From assembly GCA_024234395.1 (NCBI GenBank), contig JACKOH010000003.1:1-64000 (forward strand): a stretch of DNA of 64,000 nucleotides, written 5' to 3'. Of this stretch, positions 33,627 to 42,033 are shown one piece after another (within the stretch, counting starts at the first letter, position 1; each line of letters starts with the position of its first letter). The position numbers and the translations under genes were made by a program. The notes below the pieces were generated by a model, which searched no databases, was not told the origin of the DNA, and was given only the letters and a program-made list of their open reading frames with translations. This DNA comes from Pseudomonadales bacterium. Its GTDB lineage: Bacteria; Pseudomonadota; Gammaproteobacteria; Pseudomonadales; Pseudohongiellaceae.

Positions 33627-33750
33627 GTCAGCGACTCGCTGTGAAGAATCGAGCCGCCAGCATCGACAATGTCCGGAAGGCAGTCAGTAAACAAACCGCA
33701 CTCACACACTGCCTGTTTCCGGAAGGAGACTGCGATAGCCATCGATAGCC

Positions 33751-33767
33751 TTATGCCACTGGCATAA
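33751..33767. promoter_or_regulatory. 17-bp palindrome upstream of the PFL_4669-like gene
   Basis: TTATGCCA-C-TGGCATAA. It lies in the 146-bp gap after the STY4528-like stop and resembles the palindrome upstream of topB. Confidence 0.6.
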
Positions 33768-33772
33768 TTCCA

Positions 33773-34972
33773 TCAAGTACTGCGGAACATCGCTTGAAGG
33801 CGGGCGATATGGGCCTTCGCCTGTTCCGGGTCCACTGGTTGAGCTGGGCGTTCAGTCTCGGTGTCTATCCGATGTGCTGGCGTCGGCGGTGGATCTTTCC
33901 TGGACGGGCCGACACCGGCCCACGCATGGAACTCTCCCCGGATGGCCCGCTGGATGATGCCAAATAGGTAGTTGGCTGGCTTTTGCACGTGACTGTCACA
34001 ACAGCGAACGTCCCATTCGTCTAGCACGGCCTGTTGCAGTTCGCTGTCGACCTTCCTGAGTGCGAGTAATGCCCCGGCTTGCTGCTCGTCATCGAGGCGA
34101 TGAAAACGCGGTGGCAGGTCCAGATATTCCAACTCGCGCAGTACAGTACGTACTTTATTATTTTTAATACTTCTTTTACGTACTGTACTGTCATTCTTCG
34201 GAATCGGAAGCGTGCCGTCTGACGGGGCTTTGCGCCCTGATTCCGATTCGGAAAGCGGCTCGTCGTAATGCCGTAGAAGGCCTTGGGCGCTTTCTACGGT
34301 TTTAGGGTTATCCACAGGCTCTTGATCACTGATATTGGCGTCCCAGTTCTGCTCGGCCAGCCGCTGCGCCATCACCTGCAGACGTGACGGCAGTGTCCGA
34401 CCGCTGACCATCGGGTCCTCGGTGATTTCCCTGAGCGTATGGACACCGACGACCCGCACCGCTTTCGCCGAGTGTGTCAGTGCCTGGCTGACCAGCCCCA
34501 GGTATTCGGTGTCGAGCTGCATGGCCTCGAAGGGGGACAGCGGTTCGTCATGCAGCACGTAGAGGTTGCCCTGGATGCGTCCGGAACGGGCGTCCCGTCG
34601 TCGCCGCACCAGGCTGAGCCATCGGGTCAATCGCAACTGGGTAAGTGCACGGGCCACGGTTTCGTGGGATGCCTTGGCCGTACATGGCATCGATGCCAGG
34701 TAGGGTCGCAGGCGCTCGTAGGTGGGAAAGGCGGTCACGCCATCATCGTTCAGCAGCAGGCGAAACACCTGCCAGGCATTGCGCTCCAGGGGTGTCAGGC
34801 GGCGATCGAGGAACAGTCCCCTGGGAACACTCTCGTGACGGTTACCGCTGAACAGGAAGCCATCCTGTGGGGTGGATTCCTCCGAGGAGGGTTTCAGGTG
34901 TTGGGTGGCTTCATCGAGGAGCGCCGCCAGCGAGACGGGGCCTTGGGGTCGGCCGGGATCGTCGGTGGCCAT
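33773..34972 (-). CDS. STY4528-like ICE replication protein
   Basis: A 399-aa protein of the STY4528 family, which is linked with replication of integrative elements. The N-terminal part contains a winged-helix-like domain (RLTPLERNAWQVFRLLLNDDGVTAFPTYERLRPYL to SHETVARALTQLRLTRWLSL) and the C-terminal part a second small domain. The linker TVRKRSIKNNKVRTVL is encoded by an AT-rich stretch flanked by a 14-bp inverted repeat (34139-34190), which is odd in this GC-rich element. The start lies 3 bp after the DUF2857 stop, in the same operon. Confidence 0.84.
   Translation of the reverse strand: MATDDPGRPQGPVSLAALLDEATQHLKPSSEESTPQDGFLFSGNRHESVPRGLFLDRRLTPLERNAWQVFRLLLNDDGVTAFPTYERLRPYLASMPCTAKASHETVARALTQLRLTRWLSLVRRRRDARSGRIQGNLYVLHDEPLSPFEAMQLDTEYLGLVSQALTHSAKAVRVVGVHTLREITEDPMVSGRTLPSRLQVMAQRLAEQNWDANISDQEPVDNPKTVESAQGLLRHYDEPLSESESGRKAPSDGTLPIPKNDSTVRKRSIKNNKVRTVLRELEYLDLPPRFHRLDDEQQAGALLALRKVDSELQQAVLDEWDVRCCDSHVQKPANYLFGIIQRAIRGEFHAWAGVGPSRKDPPPTPAHRIDTETERPAQPVDPEQAKAHIARLQAMFRST
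34139..34190. repeat. 14-bp perfect inverted repeat with AT-rich loop inside the replication gene
   Basis: CAGTACAGTACGTA (34139-34152) pairs with TACGTACTGTACTG (34177-34190) across a 24-nt loop that is almost all A and T. It lies within the coding frame of the STY4528-like gene. Confidence 0.8.
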
Positions 34973-34975
34973 GGC

Positions 34976-35536
34976 TTACACCAGGCCCTGATCGATCCAG
35001 CCATGGATGGTTGACCACAAAACGGAGGCTGGCAAGTCGAGGTCCTCGGCCAGATCCAGGGTGAGTTCCAGCATCGCCATAGAGTCATCGAGCGCGATGC
35101 CACGCTGCTTGACCTCGGGCTCCCAGCGCCGCCACAGCTCAGTGTCCTGTGCCTCGTTCAGCTCTGGATGACGGCCCTTGCGCTTGGGCAGGCCGAGAAT
35201 GTCGCGGCGCAAGGCCACTTCCTGATGCGTCAGCCCGTAGAACTTGCTCACCATCTCGGTGCTGGCGCCCAGGCGCAGCATACGATCGACGGCGGCGATC
35301 TCCTTTTCGACATCCGCCACTTGGCGCAGCAGGCGCTGCAGCACGTCGCGGTTCACGGTCACCGAGCACCAGGGCACGGTGGCATTGATCAGTACGCTGA
35401 CCAGTGCCGGATGTTTCAGGGCGCCCAGTTCCTCCTCGCCGAAACCCATGGCCTTGCAGCGACGCAACTGACCGTTGCGCAGATCGTGCAACGCCTGTGC
35501 GATCACAGCTTGGTTGAGTGGATGCGGTACCGACAT
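34976..35536 (-). CDS. DUF2857 family ICE protein
   Basis: A 186-aa soluble protein with DUF2857 features (QALHDLRNGQLRRCKAMGFGEEELGAL and EMVSKFYGLTHQEVALRRDILGLP). The second segment looks like a helix-turn-helix, so DNA binding is possible. The family is restricted to integrative elements, with an unknown role. It lies 16 bp after parB and 3 bp before the STY4528-like gene. Confidence 0.83.
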   Translation of the reverse strand: MSVPHPLNQAVIAQALHDLRNGQLRRCKAMGFGEEELGALKHPALVSVLINATVPWCSVTVNRDVLQRLLRQVADVEKEIAAVDRMLRLGASTEMVSKFYGLTHQEVALRRDILGLPKRKGRHPELNEAQDTELWRRWEPEVKQRGIALDDSMAMLELTLDLAEDLDLPASVLWSTIHGWIDQGLV

Positions 35537-35552
35537 GCTGCCTCCCGAAACC

Positions 35553-37277
35553 CTATGAACCGGGGGGCGTCGTGGTGTCCGCCCCGGTGCCCGATTCCAG
35601 TTCCACCAGGCGGCGCGATAGCCGCAACAGGCGAAACAGCTTGACCAGACCGTTGTCGCTCAGGCGCGAGACCTGACCGCTGCCTGTGCCCTGTCGCCCT
35701 TGCAGCAGTGGCCCCAGAGAATCCAGCAACCGTAGATTGTCGAGATCGCCAAGGGGGGAGCTCGATGACTGGTATCCCGTACTGAGTGCATGGAGCAGGG
35801 TGAGAACGGCCCGGCCGATCATCGGTACCACGCGGCCATCGGTGGCGAGTATGCTCATGTCGCAGATGAAACCGATGCCTGTATCGATCGGCTGAATGTG
35901 TTCGGCTTGGCCCGCCTCGTCCGCGATTTCACCGGCGAACTGCGCGATATGCACCCGTAGGCTGTCCGGTGCATCCAGTCCGGGCTCGATGTGCCAGACA
36001 TCCGTGATGGGGTAGAGACCGCCCGCCTGCACGGGGATGGCCTTCAGCACGTTCGATGCGAAGTCCTCCAGTGCGTCGCCCGTCCTGTCGGCGACCAGGC
36101 GTTGGATGTCCTGCAACCGATCGGTCGTTGTCGCCGGCGAGACGATGTTCCCCGCGAGTCGTTCGTTCCGATCCTCATCCGGCGGTTCGGCGTTGTCAGT
36201 GGAGGCCGGGGATCGAGCGGGCTCCCGGGCCGGAGGTGCATCTTCCAGGGAGGGTTTTGAAACCGGCGCTGAAGTACGTGATGTGTCGGCCGGAGAGGAA
36301 GGCGGCTGGTGCGTTCTCTCGGGGCTGACGGGAGGCGGTGGTGCCTCGACCAGCGCTGGAGGGTGTTGGATCGGATCGCTGGTCAGGATGCGGTGACGGC
36401 TTTCGGGCTCCGTGATGTCCAGCGTTAAGGTGTCGTAGTCGACGTCAAGCAACTCCGCCATCTGCCCGATCAATTCGTCCTGTACGCGCCCGACCGAGAA
36501 ATCATCGGCGGCGTGGTCGAATGACGCCAGCACGTCGTGGAACAGAGCTGGAAAGTCGATGCCCGAAGGCCGGTCCCCGCAACGGGCGTCCCAGGCTCTT
36601 GCGCTGGATTTGCGTAACGCCGACAAACGTTCGATCTGCGGTCGGCCGAGGCCGCCGTAGAGCACGGTCGGCATGGCGGGAAGCAGATAGGTGACGGCAT
36701 CCTGCATGCGGCTGATGTGCGGCTGGGCGATGGGGTAACCATCGGCAGTGAGGCGTCGCGCCAACTCGGTTTGTGTCAACGTCTCGCCCGATTCGATCTC
36801 GTACAGCTCCCGAGCCTTCTCGATACCGAGAGCACGTTCGATGAACGTCAGTCCGCCATGCAGTTCGTTCTCGGCCAGATGGCCGGTCAGGGCGACGATC
36901 TCGCCCCGCTCCGACCACGGGCGGAACAGGCAGGGAATACGGAAGAAGCGTTCTTCCTTGGTTTCCGTCCATAGCTCTCGCAGGATGGCCAGTCGTGTGT
37001 TGCCCCCGTTGCGGATGATGTAATGTGACTCACCGGGCCGACGAGTGATGGCTGGCGGCGAATCGAGTCCGCGTTCCCGGATCGAGTCCTTGATCTCGTC
37101 GTACAGGGGGTTGCGTGTCACACGCGGATTGAGGTCATACGGCTGAAGCTGGTCCAGCGTCACCGTCATGGCTGTGTCGGCGATGGGGTCGCTCAATGCC
37201 TCAGCCTCTGGGCCGCTGCGCTGGAACTGGTCGGCCAGTAGCTTGTCAGCCATGTCCTTGGGGGTCAGCTCAGCCAT
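35553..37277 (-). CDS. parB: ParB family partition protein, PFGI-1 class
   Basis: A 574-aa ParB-like protein. The N-terminal ParB/Srx domain has YDLNPRVTRNPLYDEIKDSIRERGLDSPPAI and the nucleotide-contact region YIIRNGGNTRLAIL. A helix-turn-helix follows (TQTELARRLTADGYPIAQPHISRM). A long proline/serine-rich linker (about residues 310-380) joins a distinct C-terminal domain typical of the PFGI-1 ICE ParB group (TIGR03764). With ParA it should stabilise the excised ICE. The start at 37277 overlaps the HicA-like gene; the longer frame to 37445 only shadows that gene. Confidence 0.9.
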   Translation of the reverse strand: MAELTPKDMADKLLADQFQRSGPEAEALSDPIADTAMTVTLDQLQPYDLNPRVTRNPLYDEIKDSIRERGLDSPPAITRRPGESHYIIRNGGNTRLAILRELWTETKEERFFRIPCLFRPWSERGEIVALTGHLAENELHGGLTFIERALGIEKARELYEIESGETLTQTELARRLTADGYPIAQPHISRMQDAVTYLLPAMPTVLYGGLGRPQIERLSALRKSSARAWDARCGDRPSGIDFPALFHDVLASFDHAADDFSVGRVQDELIGQMAELLDVDYDTLTLDITEPESRHRILTSDPIQHPPALVEAPPPPVSPERTHQPPSSPADTSRTSAPVSKPSLEDAPPAREPARSPASTDNAEPPDEDRNERLAGNIVSPATTTDRLQDIQRLVADRTGDALEDFASNVLKAIPVQAGGLYPITDVWHIEPGLDAPDSLRVHIAQFAGEIADEAGQAEHIQPIDTGIGFICDMSILATDGRVVPMIGRAVLTLLHALSTGYQSSSSPLGDLDNLRLLDSLGPLLQGRQGTGSGQVSRLSDNGLVKLFRLLRLSRRLVELESGTGADTTTPPGS

Positions 37278-37512
37278 CGTTGCCCCCTTCCTTGGCAGCC
37301 GCTCGCGCCTGTCGCCGCATGCGTGCGAGGGCATTGCGTGTGGACCGATGGTCACTGGGTGTCGAGCCCGTGTAGATCGCGGGTAGTCCGGGCTTGGTGA
37401 ATCGCAGATGGCCCCCAGCGGTGCGAGTGACTTCCCAGCCTTCATTCAGGGCAAACTCGATCAGTGGCTTGAGGCGCTTGTAACCCCGCGCCGGAATGGG
37501 GAAGCGGTTCAT
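37270..37512 (-). CDS. HicA-like small protein between parA and parB
   Basis: An 80-aa protein with the HicA/YcfA-type pattern: GYKRLKPLIEFALNEGWEVTRTAGGHLRFTKPG, where the GGH histidine corresponds to the catalytic GSH of HicA toxins, and a basic C-terminus. HicA toxins are small mRNA interferases normally paired with HicB; no HicB is next to it. It overlaps parA by 4 bp and parB by 8 bp, so all three are coupled. In ICEclc a small growth-inhibiting gene, shi, occupies the same place between parA and parB; homology to it is not checked. Confidence 0.75.
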   Translation of the reverse strand: MNRFPIPARGYKRLKPLIEFALNEGWEVTRTAGGHLRFTKPGLPAIYTGSTPSDHRSTRNALARMRRQARAAAKEGGNDG

Positions 37513-38360
37513 GTGCCAACCCTCCGATGCGCACCGGCTCGCAACTGGTTGAATGCTGATTCCCAGGCGGGAAACAACTCGCAGGCCAGTGTGCGCATGG
37601 TGTCGAAGGCAGCCGGCGTGACTCGCCTTTTGGGGCGGCGGTACTCCACCCGGTGAACGGGCTGGGCCTGGGTCGAGGCACGGGGGTAGGCTTCGATGGC
37701 CGGGATGCTGGTATCGAGCACGACGATGCCTGGCTCAGTGGCAAACAGGTCGTGCAGCGCCTGCTGGATCAGCCGCGCATTGGCGGAGACCGGGTGAACT
37801 CGGTTGATGAGCAGTTGCAGCGGCGGCGGTTCGATGCCAAGACGCCGGTAGGGCGCGATGTCCCGCATCAATTGCAGGGTGCCACGGCGGAATTCCCGTG
37901 CTGCCAGAATCTCGGGCGTGACCGGAGAGAGGGCAAGGTCGGAGGCCAGTACCGCCATCTCCAGCAGGACGCTGCGTGCGCCCTGGGTATCGATCAGCAG
38001 CAGGTCATAGTGGGGGCGGAACGCCGGTAATAGATTGCGCAGCCGCAGCCGACCGTCGGGCGCATGCAGCAACAGGGTATTCAGTTGTCCCTTGTCGTCA
38101 TTGGACAGTATCAGGTCCAGGCCGTCGATGACGGTGTGCGATATCAGGCGGGCATGATCCTGCTCATTGAAGGCCAGCAGCTCATAGATGCCATCCGGCG
38201 CATGGGACTGCAGCGTGAAATAGCTGGACAAGGTGGGCTGCACGTCCAAGTCGAGCAACAGGACGCGCAGCCCCGCATCGGCCGCGATGCCGCCCAGGTT
38301 GGCGGCCGTGGTGGTCTTGCCCACGCCGCCCTTGGTCGAAATGATGGATACCACCTGCAT
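37509..38360 (-). CDS. parA: ParA family partition ATPase
   Basis: A 283-aa Soj/ParA-type ATPase. The deviant Walker A motif KGGVGKTT lies at residues 10-17 and the A' segment LLLDLDVQPTLSSYF follows. The typical DLLLIDTQGARSVLLEMAVLASD block occurs in the middle. It positions or stabilises the ICE together with ParB. It follows alpA by 39 bp, so it is probably controlled from the alpA promoter. Confidence 0.94.
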   Translation of the reverse strand: MQVVSIISTKGGVGKTTTAANLGGIAADAGLRVLLLDLDVQPTLSSYFTLQSHAPDGIYELLAFNEQDHARLISHTVIDGLDLILSNDDKGQLNTLLLHAPDGRLRLRNLLPAFRPHYDLLLIDTQGARSVLLEMAVLASDLALSPVTPEILAAREFRRGTLQLMRDIAPYRRLGIEPPPLQLLINRVHPVSANARLIQQALHDLFATEPGIVVLDTSIPAIEAYPRASTQAQPVHRVEYRRPKRRVTPAAFDTMRTLACELFPAWESAFNQLRAGAHRRVGT

Positions 38361-38399
38361 GTGTTTCCTCCTCGAATGGATTAGTCCGAAAAGGAAACG

Positions 38400-38624
38400 T
38401 CAGGTACGCTCGTTGAGGCGGTCTTCGATCCACTGGTCGATTTCGGCGGCATCCCAGCCCACGGCGCGCACACCCAGGCGCAGCGCCTTGGGGAACTTGC
38501 CCGCTTTCATCAGGTTGTAGATGTGCGCGCGCTTGAAGCCGGTCTTGGCTTCAACCTCGGCACGGCGCAAGATGCGGCGTTCGACCGGTTGTGTCGGGAG
38601 AGATTGTGAGGACATATTGAGCAC
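38400..38624 (-). CDS. alpA: AlpA-family helix-turn-helix regulator
   Basis: A 74-aa MerR-like winged-helix protein: RRILRRAEVEAKTGFKRAHIYNLMKAGKFPKALRLGVRAVGWDAAEIDQWIEDRL, the classic AlpA/Cox-type layout. Such proteins control excision or the maintenance operon of integrative elements; in ICEclc alpA heads the parA-shi-parB operon. Two identical 12-bp palindromes upstream (38692-38724) are likely operators. An alternative start three codons later is possible. Confidence 0.88.
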   Translation of the reverse strand: MLNMSSQSLPTQPVERRILRRAEVEAKTGFKRAHIYNLMKAGKFPKALRLGVRAVGWDAAEIDQWIEDRLNERT

Positions 38625-38691
38625 TCCTGGACGCTCGTTAGCGTGTTGAGGAACATGCTCGCCATTTCATGCCCTGACGGTACGCATTGCA

Positions 38692-38724
38692 CTGCAATTG
38701 CAGAAGACGGGTCTGCAATTGCAG
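38692..38724. promoter_or_regulatory. Tandem operators upstream of alpA
   Basis: The perfect palindrome CTGCAATTGCAG occurs at 38692-38703 and again at 38713-38724, 21 bp apart centre to centre (two helical turns). They lie 68-100 bp before the alpA start, next to the stop of the upstream gene. Confidence 0.75.
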
Positions 38725-39471
38725 TCAGTATGGATCGGTATTGATATGTTGTTTGGCAGCCTTGAACTTCGACCACAAGGTTCTTTCGCTGAGCCCTGGA
38801 CGGCCTGGGTAGTAGGCCAGCAATGTGCTTATTATGGAATCAGTGGTGTTAAATGAAGAGTAGCGCTTGCCGCTAGGAGACTGACCAAGCAGCAACGTCA
38901 ACAGACCGCCGACGATGCTGAGATAGGTGGCCTCGCTTCTGGTCGAAATATCACGCTCAGCCGCTTCCTGACTTTTGTTCTGTTTGCTCTGTAGGCGGTG
39001 TTTATCCTGCAGGATCTGTAAGCTTTGTTCCATGTCGGCAATCTTCAGCTTCAGCGCTTCACGATCGGCCAGCAAGACTTGCATGGTTTCGGCACTGATA
39101 GCGGGGTGCAGTTGTCGCTCCATGTCGTCGAACAGAAATTCAGGTTTTTGATCGGGATAGAATTGGGACATCCAGGCTTTGAGATCGACATGGCGAATAG
39201 TGAGATCAGGATCGTCGAGTAGTGTTGGATCGTCATGAGTAACGCCGCCTTTTCCGTAACGCAGTTCACCGTTTCTGAGGCCATCCAGGATGCGTTCGAT
39301 GTTGAGCTTGAGCCCCGGCCACCTTGGGAAATCATTTGGGCCTGGCACGCACTTCCCGGCGAATTCACGAAGAATCTTGGCTTCAACCCGCATCAAGCTG
39401 CTCCACCGAATCGCGGCTTCGATTGGTCGATAAAAGATTTTGGTGTGCTGAGTGTCATTGTTCTTGCCCAT
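38725..39471 (-). CDS. ICE-associated protein of 248 aa, function unknown
   Basis: A soluble protein with a coiled coil at about residues 128-170 (LLADREALKLKIADMEQSLQILQDKHRLQSKQ) and an N-terminal region (YRPIEAAIRWSSLMRVEAKILREF). The C-terminal part (IISTLLAYYPGRPGLSERTLWSKFKAAKQHI) looks like a small DNA-binding or oligomerisation module. I do not recognise a family. It is the last gene on the right with ICE-like context, upstream of alpA and on the same strand. Confidence 0.72.
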   Translation of the reverse strand: MGKNNDTQHTKIFYRPIEAAIRWSSLMRVEAKILREFAGKCVPGPNDFPRWPGLKLNIERILDGLRNGELRYGKGGVTHDDPTLLDDPDLTIRHVDLKAWMSQFYPDQKPEFLFDDMERQLHPAISAETMQVLLADREALKLKIADMEQSLQILQDKHRLQSKQNKSQEAAERDISTRSEATYLSIVGGLLTLLLGQSPSGKRYSSFNTTDSIISTLLAYYPGRPGLSERTLWSKFKAAKQHINTDPY

Positions 39472-39960
39472 TGCTCGTTCCAGCCACCTGGCCCTCCTGG
39501 CAAAGTGTTAGCGACAGTTCCCCAAGCCAGTAGAGGAGGTACCTTCCTCACTGGACAGCAGTTCACACATGGGTAGACTGACGTCAATGGCCAGTAGCGA
39601 TAAGGCAATATAGGGAGTGCTGCAACACCCCATTTGTCTTGGATTCTTCGCTACTAGTGCTGGCTGTCCCACGCCACGAATCAGTGTTGGAAGATGTCTC
39701 GCTCAAGTAAAGACCCGTTGTATCTGAGCCAGATCCAGTGCGGTTCGATCAACCGAGTCAGACCTTCGGTGTCTGGATGCTGATCCATTCCTCTTGTACC
39801 TGAGACCACGTGACCGCGACTGGTCACCACAAGGACTGTCTTTAGTATGTACCGCTGGTGCGATGGAACTGGACCGGTCTCAATCTCGTGAGCAGAGGCG
39901 GCGGTGTGTTGCCTGGCAGGTCTAATGTCAGACTAAAAAAGAATGGCTACATGCGAATAT
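39472..39960. other. Gap of 0.5 kb near the right edge of the ICE
   Basis: No reading frame is convincing and no repeat or tRNA fragment stands out. The ICE/chromosome boundary may lie here or further right, up to 41.9 kb. Confidence 0.4.
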
Positions 39961-40845
39961 TCATGATCCGACCTGATTTACGCGACGCATGAAGCTGTTC
40001 AACTGCTCGGACGGCTCACTGTCTGGCCGTAGCAGGTAGGTCGTCATCATGAACGGGTTGCCAGCCAGCGGTCTGATAATGACGTCCTTATGATGGGAGG
40101 CTTGAAGCCGGGCCATGTTGGAGAAGCCGACCCCATAGCCCGCAGCCACCAAGGTCAGCATCAAATCATGCGTGGCTACACGCTCTGCTACGACGGGTTC
40201 CGCATCAACCAAATTGAGCAGGCGGTCCAGTTGTTGGCTGCATCCCTGGCAAACTTCCGGGCGGCAGAGTACCAGCGGGTAGTTCATGACTTCATTCAGG
40301 GGTACTCGCTTATGCACCAATAGGGGATGTCGGGTTGGTACAGCCACTACCAAAGCATCATGCCAGACCGGCTCAGCGACGATACCGTCGACTACGTCCT
40401 CGGACAGCGCGAAGCCGGCGTCATACAGATCACTGCGGAGACCTTTCAGTTGCTGCGAGAGAGGTGTCTCAAACAGGCGGATCTCGACTTCCGGCTCCTC
40501 TTCCCGGCAAAGCGCCAGTAATGTGGTCAAACGACTGCGAGCGATGCCGTCGGACAATGCAATACGCAGTGTGCCGCGATAACCCGTAGCGGCAGCTTTG
40601 ACGTTAGCCTTGGCCTGATCAATGCCCAACAAGACACGGCGAGCATCCTCCAGGAAGACCTGGCCGGCCCAAGTCAGCCGTGTACCCCGGCTGGCACGGT
40701 CGAACAGTACGGCCCCCAGTTCGGTTTCGAGTTGCTTGATGGTGCGCGACAAGGGAGATTGCTCGATATTCAGTCGTTCGGCAGCACGACTGAAGTGCAA
40801 TTCTTCGGCGACGGCGATGAAATATCGAAGGTGGCGTATCTCCAT
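39961..40845 (-). CDS. LysR-family transcriptional regulator
   Basis: A 294-aa LysR-type protein. The N-terminal helix-turn-helix is MEIRHLRYFIAVAEELHFSRAAERLNIEQSPLSRTIKQLETELG, followed by a substrate-binding domain of normal length. Length and frame are intact. No divergent partner gene is next to it; the 269-bp region on its right leads to the small ArsR-type gene. Ligand and targets cannot be told from the sequence. It may be ICE cargo or chromosomal. Confidence 0.92.
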   Translation of the reverse strand: MEIRHLRYFIAVAEELHFSRAAERLNIEQSPLSRTIKQLETELGAVLFDRASRGTRLTWAGQVFLEDARRVLLGIDQAKANVKAAATGYRGTLRIALSDGIARSRLTTLLALCREEEPEVEIRLFETPLSQQLKGLRSDLYDAGFALSEDVVDGIVAEPVWHDALVVAVPTRHPLLVHKRVPLNEVMNYPLVLCRPEVCQGCSQQLDRLLNLVDAEPVVAERVATHDLMLTLVAAGYGVGFSNMARLQASHHKDVIIRPLAGNPFMMTTYLLRPDSEPSEQLNSFMRRVNQVGS

Positions 40846-41114
40846 GCGCTATGTCCTCTCGATCAGCGCCACCACAGTACGATCATCATGATCGAACTCC
40901 CGGCTGTCTAGCCGAGGATGGGATCGATAGACGCATCCCATTTATCGCACTCCGGCGGCTGGGCAGCACTCTTGCGGTGGCATCCAAACCAAGAGTGCTC
41001 GGCAATCGAAGCCCCTATAGCGGTCCGCCTCCCGCAGGGTGTTGCATCGAATGTAATCAGCACGCCGAATGATGTACGATTGACTTAATTAAGCGAAACC
41101 AACATTATCATAAA

Positions 41115-41369
41115 ATGGACAGCTTTGCTGCTCTTGCAGATCCCACCCGCCGCCGGATCATCGAGACCTTGGCGCAGGGTCCCCTGTCGTCCGGTGAAAT
41201 TGCCGGACGGTTCGATATCAGCGCGCCGGCCATCTCGCAACACCTAAAGGCACTACGCGCTGCCAGGCTGGTGCGAGTTCGCATAGCAGCTCAGTGGCGA
41301 ATCTATGAGCTCGACGAGGAAGGCATTGATGAACTGCGGAAGTGGGTCAACAACATCAAGCGCTACTGA
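41115..41369 (+). CDS. ArsR-family regulator (SdpR-like)
   Basis: An 84-aa winged-helix regulator: FAALADPTRRRIIETLAQGPLSSGEIAGRFDISAPAISQHLKALRAARLVRVRIAAQWRIYEL. This is the canonical ArsR fold without metal-binding cysteines, closer to the SdpR/autorepressor subgroup. It is slightly shorter than usual (about 95-110 aa). A TTGACT at about 41080 is a possible -35 element. No target gene follows directly, so its partner may be lost. Confidence 0.88.
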   Translation: MDSFAALADPTRRRIIETLAQGPLSSGEIAGRFDISAPAISQHLKALRAARLVRVRIAAQWRIYELDEEGIDELRKWVNNIKRY

Positions 41370-41917
41370 CAACGGTTGAGGACTCGCACAACTGAGAACA
41401 ACATGAGCATCGAATCATGATGCACTGCCCTGCCGCTAAGAAGCAGTGGTGACCCTCTGGATGCGGCGGAACTGGAAAGCTGATGGCTGAACTCTACGTT
41501 GTAACCGACCATCCGGCCGGGCTTGGGGAAACAACCTGCCCAATGAGAGCTCCAGGAGCAAGCAGCCACCCGCCCTACACCAACCAAGGAAACGATTTGC
41601 TTAATCGTACTGAATTCTGGCAGGATCAGGTACTTGGGGCGCAGGAATTTCATCTTTCCGGACTTTCGTTTCAGGAAGGATGAAATTGAACTTCTTGGGC
41701 AGTATCCACCAAGCGCTATCAGCGTCCAATCAAAGCCGCTGCGGAAGGGGGTACTTTTGGGGGTACCGACACGGAATTTTCGAACCTCAAAAAACCGGGA
41801 GCCCGCATGAAGCCTAGGGTCCTGGCCACCTTCGCCGACTTAATGTGTGATCAACGTCTAGGGGTGGAATCTTGACAATCAGCCCGAAAATGCCCAGAAT
41901 TCGCGTCCTCAATTTGT
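41370..41917. other. Gap upstream of tRNA-Met with GGGGGTAC repeat
   Basis: No convincing gene. GGGGGTAC occurs twice with a 12-bp period (41747-41754 and 41759-41766), a pattern I associate with leader regions of tyrosine integrase genes. The tRNA promoter lies at the right end. Confidence 0.4.
41872..41900 (+). promoter_or_regulatory. tRNA-Met promoter
   Basis: TTGACA (41872-41877) and CAGAAT (41895-41900) with a 17-bp spacer, about 17 bp before the tRNA. Confidence 0.7.
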
Positions 41918-41994
41918 GGCTACGTAGCTCAGCTGGTTAGAGCACAGCATTCATAATGCTGGGGTCGGTGGTTCAAGTCCACCCGTAGCTACCA
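41918..41994 (+). tRNA. Elongator tRNA-Met (anticodon CAT), intact
   Basis: A 77-nt gene with encoded CCA. It has acceptor stem GGCTACG/CGTAGCT, D-arm GCTC/GAGC, anticodon stem CAGCA/TGCTG around TTCATAA, and T-stem GGTGG/CCACC around TTCAAGT. It resembles E. coli elongator tRNA-Met. Its 3' half is duplicated at 49492-49536. Confidence 0.97.
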
Positions 41995-42002
41995 TACAAA
42001 TC

Positions 42003-42030
42003 AAAGGGTTGCAGAGATGCAATCCTTTTT
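42003..42030 (+). terminator. Terminator after tRNA-Met
   Basis: A hairpin AAAGG.TTGCA / TGCAA.CCTTT with a run of T, directly after the tRNA. Confidence 0.85.
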
Positions 42031-42033
42031 CCC

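Noticed and set aside
39472..41917. Certain attachment site or integrase of the ICE
   Set aside because: No tyrosine recombinase gene and no tRNA fragment that could pair with another ICE end is visible here.
41918..41994. tRNA-Met as the integration site of the large ICE on the left
   Set aside because: The tRNA points away from the ICE, with its 5' end facing it. Integration at tRNA 3' ends would place the ICE on the other side.
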